Assembly (NCBI GenBank): GCA_011192125.1
Contig: DUEL01000015.1
Location: 1 to 49,258, forward strand
Reading direction: 5' to 3'
Origin: Thermoflexia bacterium
GTDB lineage: Bacteria; Chloroflexota; Anaerolineae; B4-G1; DUEL01
DNA length: 49,258 bases
Part shown: positions 44,368 to 49,258 of the stretch, one piece after another
How positions within the stretch are numbered: the first letter of the stretch is position 1
Layout of the letters: each line of letters opens with the position of its first letter
Notes under the pieces: generated by a model
The model's input: the letters and a program-made list of their open reading frames with translations, nothing else
The model's database searches: none
What the model was told of the DNA's origin: nothing
Program-made: the position numbers and the translations under genes

Positions 44368-44751
44368 ATGAAGAAGCTATTGGTAAGATGGATCATCTCC
44401 GCCCTCTCCCTCTTCGTCGCCGCCTGGCTGCTGCCGGGGATCGAGGTGAGGGGGACGGCGTGGCTGGCCTACGCGGTGATGGCCGTCGTGCTGGGATTCG
44501 CCAACGCAGTGATCCGGCCCATCCTCAAACTCCTCACCTGCCCCCTCATCATCCTGACGCTGGGGCTCTTCACCCTGGTCATCAACGGGCTGACCCTGTG
44601 GCTTTCCGCCGAACTCTCCACCTGGCTGGCCCATGCGTTGGGTTTGAACGTAGGGTATCACGTTCGGGACTTCTGGTCGGCCCTGCTGGGGGCCATCATC
44701 GTCAGCGTCGTCACGGTGATCCTCTCGACACTGTTTGTAGATAAGGACTGA
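44368..44751 (+). CDS. Phage-holin-4/YvlD-like small membrane protein
   Basis: A 127-aa protein with four hydrophobic helices: LLVRWIISALSLFVAAWLLPG, WLAYAVMAVVLGFANAVIRP, LLTCPLIILTLGLFTLVINGL and FWSALLGAIIVSVVTVILSTL. The pattern PG(I/V)x(V/I)... ANAVIRPILKLLTCPLIILT is typical of the DUF360/YvlD family, annotated as phage holin 4 superfamily but widespread as housekeeping envelope-stress proteins. No phage genes are nearby. Good ribosome site. It is followed by mgtE after five bases and so is probably co-transcribed with it. Confidence 0.9.
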   Translation: MKKLLVRWIISALSLFVAAWLLPGIEVRGTAWLAYAVMAVVLGFANAVIRPILKLLTCPLIILTLGLFTLVINGLTLWLSAELSTWLAHALGLNVGYHVRDFWSALLGAIIVSVVTVILSTLFVDKD

Positions 44752-44756
44752 GTCCG

Positions 44757-46124
44757 ATGGCACAGGCCACGCCGACGACCCGGGTGGACATCGACGCCAT
44801 CCTGGCCGAGGTCCGCGCCGCCCTCTCCGAGGGGGACTGGGAGCGGGCGGTCGCGCTGATCGAGGCACTCCGCCCACCGGACCAGGCGGACGTCTTCGAG
44901 GAGCTACCACCCGAGGAGCAGGACCAACTCCTGCCCCGCCTCGACCTGGAGGACTCGGCCGACATCCTGGAGGAGTTGGAGGAGGAGGACGCGGCCGAGG
45001 TCGCCGCGCGGCTGAAGGTGGCCGACCTGGCCCGCATCCTAGACGAGATGGAGCCGGACGAGGCGGCCGACCTCCTGGGCGACATCCCGCCGGAGCGGGC
45101 CGCGAAGGCCCTGGCGAAGATGGAAGAGGCGGAAGAGGTCCGCCCCCTCCTGGCCCACGCCGACGACACCGCCGGCGGGTTGATGACCTCGGCGGAGGTC
45201 CTGCTGCACAAGGATATGACCGCCGAGGAGGCCATCGCCTACCTCCGTTCCATCGCTCCCGAGTCGGAGACCGTCTACTACCTCTTCGTCGTGGACGAGG
45301 ACGTGCGGCTGGTGGGGGTGGTCTCTTTGCGCGAGCTGGTGATCGCACCACCGGACACCCGCATTGAAGAGATCATGGACCCGGACGTCATCCACGTCCG
45401 GGCGGACGCCGACCAGGAGGAGGCAGCCCGGCTGATGAGCCGGTACGACCTCCTGGCGCTGCCCGTCGTGGACGAAGACGGACGCCTCCTGGGCCTCATC
45501 ACCCACGACGACTTGGTGGAGGTGCTAGAGGAAGAGGCAACGGAGGACATCTACCGCCTGGGCGGCGTACCCGAGGAACAGCCGATCGACGTGCCGGTCC
45601 CTGCCGCCCTGCGCACACGCTTGCCCTGGCTGGTCCTTAACCTGGGCACGGCGATGGCCTCCGCCACCGTGCTCAGCATTTTCGAAAGCACCATCGCACG
45701 GGTGGCCGCCCTGGCCGCCTTCTTTCCCATTGTCGCTGGTGTCAGTGGAAGCGCGGGGACGCAGACCCTTACCGTCGTCGTGCGCGGTCTGGCCCTGGGA
45801 GAACTGGAACCCAGGGACGGCCTCCGGGCGCTAGCCCGCGAGGTCCTCATCGGCCTGACCAACGGCCTAGTCCTCGGCGGTCTCGTTGCCCTCATCGCCG
45901 CGATCTGGAAGGGAACGCCGATGTTGGGCTTCGTCGTGGGACTGGCAACCCTGTTGAACATGATCAGCGCTGGCATCGCTGGCGTCCTGGTCCCCCTGGG
46001 AATGCAGATGCTCCGCATCGACCCTGCCCTCGCCTCCCCTATTCTGGTTACCACGACCACCGACGCGATGGGTTACTTCATGTATCTGGGTCTAGCGACC
46101 CTGATCTTACCAAGGTTCCTGTGA
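44757..46124 (+). CDS. mgtE: Magnesium transporter MgtE
   Basis: A 455-aa Mg2+ channel. The cytoplasmic N-terminal superhelical domain (about 5-135) is highly acidic and has the MgtE repeats (DVFEELPPEEQDQLL, DSADILEELEEEDAAEVAARL). A CBS pair follows (about 140-265, GGLMTSAEVLLHKDMTAEEAIAYL, YDLLALPVVDEDGRLLGLIT), which senses intracellular Mg2+. Five membrane helices end the protein (LNLGTAMASATVLSIFE, PIVAGVSGSAGTQTLTVVVRGLALGE with the GxxGxQT pore motif, MLGFVVGLATLLNMISAGIAGVLVPL). The stop overlaps the next start (TGATG). Confidence 0.96.
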   Translation: MAQATPTTRVDIDAILAEVRAALSEGDWERAVALIEALRPPDQADVFEELPPEEQDQLLPRLDLEDSADILEELEEEDAAEVAARLKVADLARILDEMEPDEAADLLGDIPPERAAKALAKMEEAEEVRPLLAHADDTAGGLMTSAEVLLHKDMTAEEAIAYLRSIAPESETVYYLFVVDEDVRLVGVVSLRELVIAPPDTRIEEIMDPDVIHVRADADQEEAARLMSRYDLLALPVVDEDGRLLGLITHDDLVEVLEEEATEDIYRLGGVPEEQPIDVPVPAALRTRLPWLVLNLGTAMASATVLSIFESTIARVAALAAFFPIVAGVSGSAGTQTLTVVVRGLALGELEPRDGLRALAREVLIGLTNGLVLGGLVALIAAIWKGTPMLGFVVGLATLLNMISAGIAGVLVPLGMQMLRIDPALASPILVTTTTDAMGYFMYLGLATLILPRFL

Positions 46125-47293
46125 TGTCCCGGTCAGTCCCTGCCCTCGTCCGTTCCAACGAGCAACTGACGGCGCTGCTGAGACACCTCTTCGCCCACCG
46201 TGCCGTCGCCGTGGACACCGAGTCCAACTCCCTCTACGCCTACCACGAGCGGGTCTGCCTGATCCAGTTCTCCACGGAGGACGGAGACTTCATCGTGGAT
46301 CCCCTGACGGAAATCGACCTGAGCCCTCTGGGGGATCTGTTCGCGGATCCGACCATCCAGAAGGTCTTCCACGCCGCCGAGCAGGACGTCGCCAACCTGA
46401 AGCGGGACTTTGGGTTCCGCTTCGCCAACCTGTTCGACACAATGTGGGCCGCTCGCATCCTGGGCTGGCCGCGGATCGGCCTGGCGGATATCCTGGAGGA
46501 AACGTTCGGCGTGCGCACCGACAAGCGGTATCAGCGGTACAACTGGGGGAAACGTCCCCTCCCACCGGAGGCTCTGAAGTACGCCAGCCGGGACACCCAC
46601 TACCTGTTGCCGCTGCGGGACCTACAGGTGGAGGCGCTGGAGAGAAGCGGGCGGATGGAGGAGGCAGCCGAGGTGTTCGCCCAACTAGCCGAGACAGGAC
46701 CCGCCTCCAACCCGTTCGGCCCGTCCGCCTTCTGGCGGCTCAAGGGGTTGGAGGACCTTCCACCGCAGGAGCGCGCGGTCCTCTACGAGCTGTTCCTCTG
46801 GCGGGATCGGGAGGCCGCCCGGCGGGATGTACCCCCCTTCCGGGTGATGGGGGAGCGAACGATGCGGGTCCTGGCCCGCCTTCGCCCGCACACCCCCGAC
46901 GAACTGGCCCGCCTGCGCCTCCTCCGCAGACGGACCTTCCAGAAGTATGGGAAGGCCATCCTGGAAGCCATCGCCCGCGGTGAGCGGAACCCGCCTCCCC
47001 CGCCACCAGCCGCGCCCTCTCCTCCCAGCGAATCGGTGATCCAACGATACCACGCCCTCCGCGCCTGGCGTCGGCAGGTGGCCGCCGAACGAGGGGTGCA
47101 GAACGACGTCGTTCTGCCCAACGCGGCGCTGTGGGCGCTGGCCGAACGCAATCCATCCTCGCCGGACGACCTGGTGGACATTCCCGGCCTCGGCCCGTGG
47201 AAGCGGAAGACCTACGGCCCAGCGATCTTGAAGGTGCTGGCAGCCAGCAGCCAGCAACCAGCAACCCGTTTTCGGAGGCGAAACTCGCCGTGA
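46124..47293 (+). CDS. rnd: Ribonuclease D-like 3'-5' exonuclease with HRDC domain
   Basis: A 389-aa DEDD nuclease. Catalytic residues are visible: D31-T-E33 in VAVDTESNSL, a D in HAAEQDVANLKRDF, and Y...D in YASRDTHYLLPL. An HRDC-like domain follows (about 195-285, RDREAARRDVPPFRVMGERTM) and a second one at the C-terminus (about 305-380, LPNAALWALAERNPSSPDDL). RNase D trims stable-RNA 3' ends. The last residues (SSQQPATRFRRR) overlap a short CAGCAACC repeat. Start overlaps the mgtE stop; the stop overlaps the next start (GTGA), coupling it to the beta-CASP nuclease. Confidence 0.9.
   Translation: MSRSVPALVRSNEQLTALLRHLFAHRAVAVDTESNSLYAYHERVCLIQFSTEDGDFIVDPLTEIDLSPLGDLFADPTIQKVFHAAEQDVANLKRDFGFRFANLFDTMWAARILGWPRIGLADILEETFGVRTDKRYQRYNWGKRPLPPEALKYASRDTHYLLPLRDLQVEALERSGRMEEAAEVFAQLAETGPASNPFGPSAFWRLKGLEDLPPQERAVLYELFLWRDREAARRDVPPFRVMGERTMRVLARLRPHTPDELARLRLLRRRTFQKYGKAILEAIARGERNPPPPPPAAPSPPSESVIQRYHALRAWRRQVAAERGVQNDVVLPNAALWALAERNPSSPDDLVDIPGLGPWKRKTYGPAILKVLAASSQQPATRFRRRNSP
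47241..47267. repeat. Short tandem repeat (CCAGCAGCCAGCAACCAGCAACC)
   Basis: Three to four units of CAGCARCC at the 3' end of the RNase D-like gene, encoding its SSQQPAT tail. Confidence 0.6.
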
Positions 47294-48690
47294 AGATCCA
47301 ATTTTGGGGCGCAACCCAGACCGTTACCGGCTCCCAGCACCTGATCTCGGTCAACGGGAGTCGCATCCTCCTGGAATGCGGGCTCTTTCAGGGGCGACGC
47401 CGGGAGAGTTACGAGCGCAACCGCAACCTTCCCTTCGACGCGACCACGGTGGACGCGCTGATCCTCTCCCACGCCCATATCGACCACTCCGGGAACATCC
47501 CCAACCTGGTCCGAAGCGGCTTCCGGGGCCCTATCTACTGCACCTTCGCCACCCGCGACCTCTGTGCGGCGATGCTGCGGGATTCGGCCCACATCCTCGA
47601 GGAGAACGTGGCCTACCTGAACAAGAAGCGGGCCCGGCGAGGCGAGCCGCTCCTCGAGCCGATATACACCCGCGCCGATGCCATCGCCAGCCTGAAGCAG
47701 TTCGTCAGCGTGGGATACAACCGCCCGATCCCCGTCGCGCCCGGGGTCACCTGCACCTTCCTCGACGCAGGCCACATCCTGGGATCGGCCATCATCTTTC
47801 TGGAGATCGAAGAGCAGGGGAAACGGATCCGCCTCCTCTTCACCGGCGACCTGGGCCGCCGCGATCTGCCCATCCTGCGCGACCCCGCGCCCGCCCCCGA
47901 GGCGGACGTGCTGATCATCGAATCCACCTACGGCGACCGGCTCCACCCCTCCCCAGACAGCGCCGAAGCCCGACTGCGGGACCTGATCGTCCAGACCTGC
48001 ACCGACGGCGGGAAGGTGGTCATCCCGGCCTTCGCCGTCGGCCGCACGCAGGAGATCGTCTACGCGCTGCACCGGCTGCACCTGGCCGGGCAGATCCCCG
48101 ACGTCCCCATCTTCGTGGACAGCCCTCTGGCGGTGGACGTGACCGAGGTCTTCCGCCTCCACCCCGAGTGTTACGACGAGGAACTACAGGACTTCATCGT
48201 CCGGGATCGCCATCCCGACCCCTTCGGCTTCGACCGGCTACGGTACATCCGGAACGTGGAGGACTCCAAAGCGCTCAACGACCTGGAGGGGCCAGCGGTG
48301 ATCATCAGCGCGTCGGGGATGTGTGAGCACGGGAGGGTCCTCCACCACCTCAAGCACACCCTCTGGAGCCCCCGCAACGCCGTGCTGATCGTGAGTTGGC
48401 AGGCCCCCAACACCCTGGGACGCCGGCTGGTGGAAGGCCACAAGAAGGTACGCATCCTCGGCGAGGAGGTCCCGGTGCGGGCGCGGGTGGAGGTGATCAA
48501 CGGCTACTCCGCCCACGCCGACCAGGCCGACCTCCTGGCCTGGGCCCGGCCTATCCTGCACCGCCTGCGCCGGATCTTCGTCGTCCACGGCGACCCAAAG
48601 CCAGCGTCCGCTCTGGCCGGAGGGCTGGAAGGGGCCGGAGCGAAGTGGGTAGCGGTGCCGTCCGAGGGAGACACCTTTGAGATCGACTGA
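47290..48690 (+). CDS. MBL-fold beta-CASP RNA-processing nuclease
   Basis: A 466-aa metallo-beta-lactamase nuclease related to eukaryotic CPSF73/Ysh1. Zinc motif HAHIDH (H61, H63, D65, H66), further motifs DAGHILGSAIIFLEI and LLFTGDLGRRDLPILRDP, the beta-CASP insert (ESTYGDRLHP, VVIPAFAVGRTQEIVYAL), SASGMCEHGRVLHHL and the C-terminal VEVINGYSAHADQADLL. GTG 47290 chosen because GGAGG lies 11 bases ahead and similarity starts there (KIQFWGATQTVTGS); it overlaps the RNase D stop by four bases. Together they suggest a coupled RNA-processing pair. Confidence 0.93.
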   Translation: MKIQFWGATQTVTGSQHLISVNGSRILLECGLFQGRRRESYERNRNLPFDATTVDALILSHAHIDHSGNIPNLVRSGFRGPIYCTFATRDLCAAMLRDSAHILEENVAYLNKKRARRGEPLLEPIYTRADAIASLKQFVSVGYNRPIPVAPGVTCTFLDAGHILGSAIIFLEIEEQGKRIRLLFTGDLGRRDLPILRDPAPAPEADVLIIESTYGDRLHPSPDSAEARLRDLIVQTCTDGGKVVIPAFAVGRTQEIVYALHRLHLAGQIPDVPIFVDSPLAVDVTEVFRLHPECYDEELQDFIVRDRHPDPFGFDRLRYIRNVEDSKALNDLEGPAVIISASGMCEHGRVLHHLKHTLWSPRNAVLIVSWQAPNTLGRRLVEGHKKVRILGEEVPVRARVEVINGYSAHADQADLLAWARPILHRLRRIFVVHGDPKPASALAGGLEGAGAKWVAVPSEGDTFEID

Positions 48691-48709
48691 GATGAGGGAG
48701 GGAAGTTAG

Positions 48710-49255
48710 ATGCCGACGATGAACCTGTGGAAGGAGTTACCGCCTGGACCCAACGTGCCCTACGTAATCTACGTAGTGGTTGAGATTCCCAAGCGGTCGC
48801 GAAACAAGTACGAGTACGACGAGCAGGGTGGGTTCATCAAACTGGATCGCGTCCTCTATTCGTCCCTCCACTACCCCGGCGACTACGGCTTCATCCCCCG
48901 CACCCTCCACGACGACGGCGACCCGCTGGACGTCCTGGTGATGACCAACGAACCCACCTTCGCCGGATGCGTCATTGAGGCACGGCCGCTGGGCATCTTC
49001 CACCTGGAGGACCGGGGGAAACTGGACGACAAGATCCTCGCCGTGCCCCACACCGATCCCCTTTTCGACAACTACCGCTCCCTGGAGGACGTCCCCCCCC
49101 ACTTCCTTGAGGAGGTGAGCCACTTCTTCAGCGTGTACAAGGACCTGGAGCGAGGGGAGACGAAACCGAAGGGATGGGAGGGGGTCAAACGGGCCCACGA
49201 GGAGATCGAGAGGGCTATCAACCTCTACGTTCGACTGCTGCGGACGGAACGGTAG
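48710..49255 (+). CDS. ppa: Inorganic pyrophosphatase, family I
   Basis: A 181-aa soluble Mg2+-dependent enzyme hydrolysing PPi to two Pi, pulling biosynthetic reactions (including those of sat and tRNA charging) forward. Signature DDGDPLDVLVM (D69, D71 and D74 at the metal site) preceded by YPGDYGFIPRTLHD, with KIEL-type EYDEQGGFIKLDRVLYSS upstream and DDKILAVPHTDP after it. ATG has GGGAGG upstream. It is the last gene in the window and is complete, ending three bases before the window edge. Confidence 0.96.
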   Translation: MPTMNLWKELPPGPNVPYVIYVVVEIPKRSRNKYEYDEQGGFIKLDRVLYSSLHYPGDYGFIPRTLHDDGDPLDVLVMTNEPTFAGCVIEARPLGIFHLEDRGKLDDKILAVPHTDPLFDNYRSLEDVPPHFLEEVSHFFSVYKDLERGETKPKGWEGVKRAHEEIERAINLYVRLLRTER

Positions 49256-49258
49256 GGG

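Noticed and set aside
44368..44751. Phage origin of the holin-like gene
   Set aside because: YvlD/holin-4-like proteins are common in chromosomes, and there is no lysin, integrase or structural phage gene in the window.

Overview
The window is about 49 kb of GC-rich, densely packed bacterial DNA with mostly G/C-ended codons. It looks like chromosome of a Chloroflexota bacterium, probably Anaerolineae-like. That assignment is an inference from the gene mix (mreBCD-mrdA, FemAB-type protein, MgtE, B12/radical SAM protein, large GAF kinases) and from several families of palindromic intergenic repeats. No rRNA, tRNA, CRISPR array, transposase or phage module was seen.

Layout. (1) 1-9.6 kb: a glucosylglycerate block. 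It holds a GH13_18 phosphorylase cut by the window edge, three GT4 glycosyltransferases, a tandem universal-stress-protein/glucosyl-3-phosphoglycerate synthase fusion, a histidine-family phosphatase and a glycerate 2-kinase. Together they could make glucosylglycerate from 3-phosphoglycerate and NDP-glucose, possibly elongate it, and recover it as glucose-1-phosphate and 2-phosphoglycerate. A broken ribbon-helix-helix antitoxin-like fragment lies between the phosphorylase and the first GT4. (2) 9.8-14.8 kb: membrane protein, membrane-anchored methyltransferase with a zinc ribbon, large TPR protein, FAH-family enzyme. (3) 14.9-18.5 kb, minus strand: AbrB-like regulator and MacAB-like ABC efflux genes. 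(4) 18.9-22.4 kb: sulfate adenylyltransferase, alkaline-phosphatase-superfamily enzyme, unknown protein. (5) 22.3-29.7 kb: solute-binding lipoprotein, PH-like membrane protein, GDT1-type cation exporter, cysteine-desulfurase-like protein, FemAB-type transferase (all minus), a divergent Tat-exported phosphoesterase, and a B12/radical SAM protein (minus). (6) 29.9-34.3 kb: mreB-mreC-mreD-mrdA. (7) 34.4-39.4 kb: a DHOD-like iron-sulfur flavoenzyme (minus), then a cNMP-binding/PH-like membrane protein, peptide deformylase, ECF sigma factor and anti-sigma-like protein. (8) 39.5-44.0 kb, minus: two sensor kinases. (9) 44.4-49.3 kb: holin-like protein, mgtE, RNase D, beta-CASP nuclease, inorganic pyrophosphatase.

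Non-coding structure is unusually visible. At least six repeat families occupy gene junctions. The commonest (core ACCACAGAGACACAGAGGAC, usually as facing arms) occurs eight times, mostly just after stop codons, and in two places it supplies the C-terminal tail and stop codon of a protein. Three genes (9866+, 27026+, 29742-) have promoter-like hexamers placed so that transcription would start at, or within a few bases of, the start codon, with no Shine-Dalgarno sequence, suggesting leaderless mRNAs.
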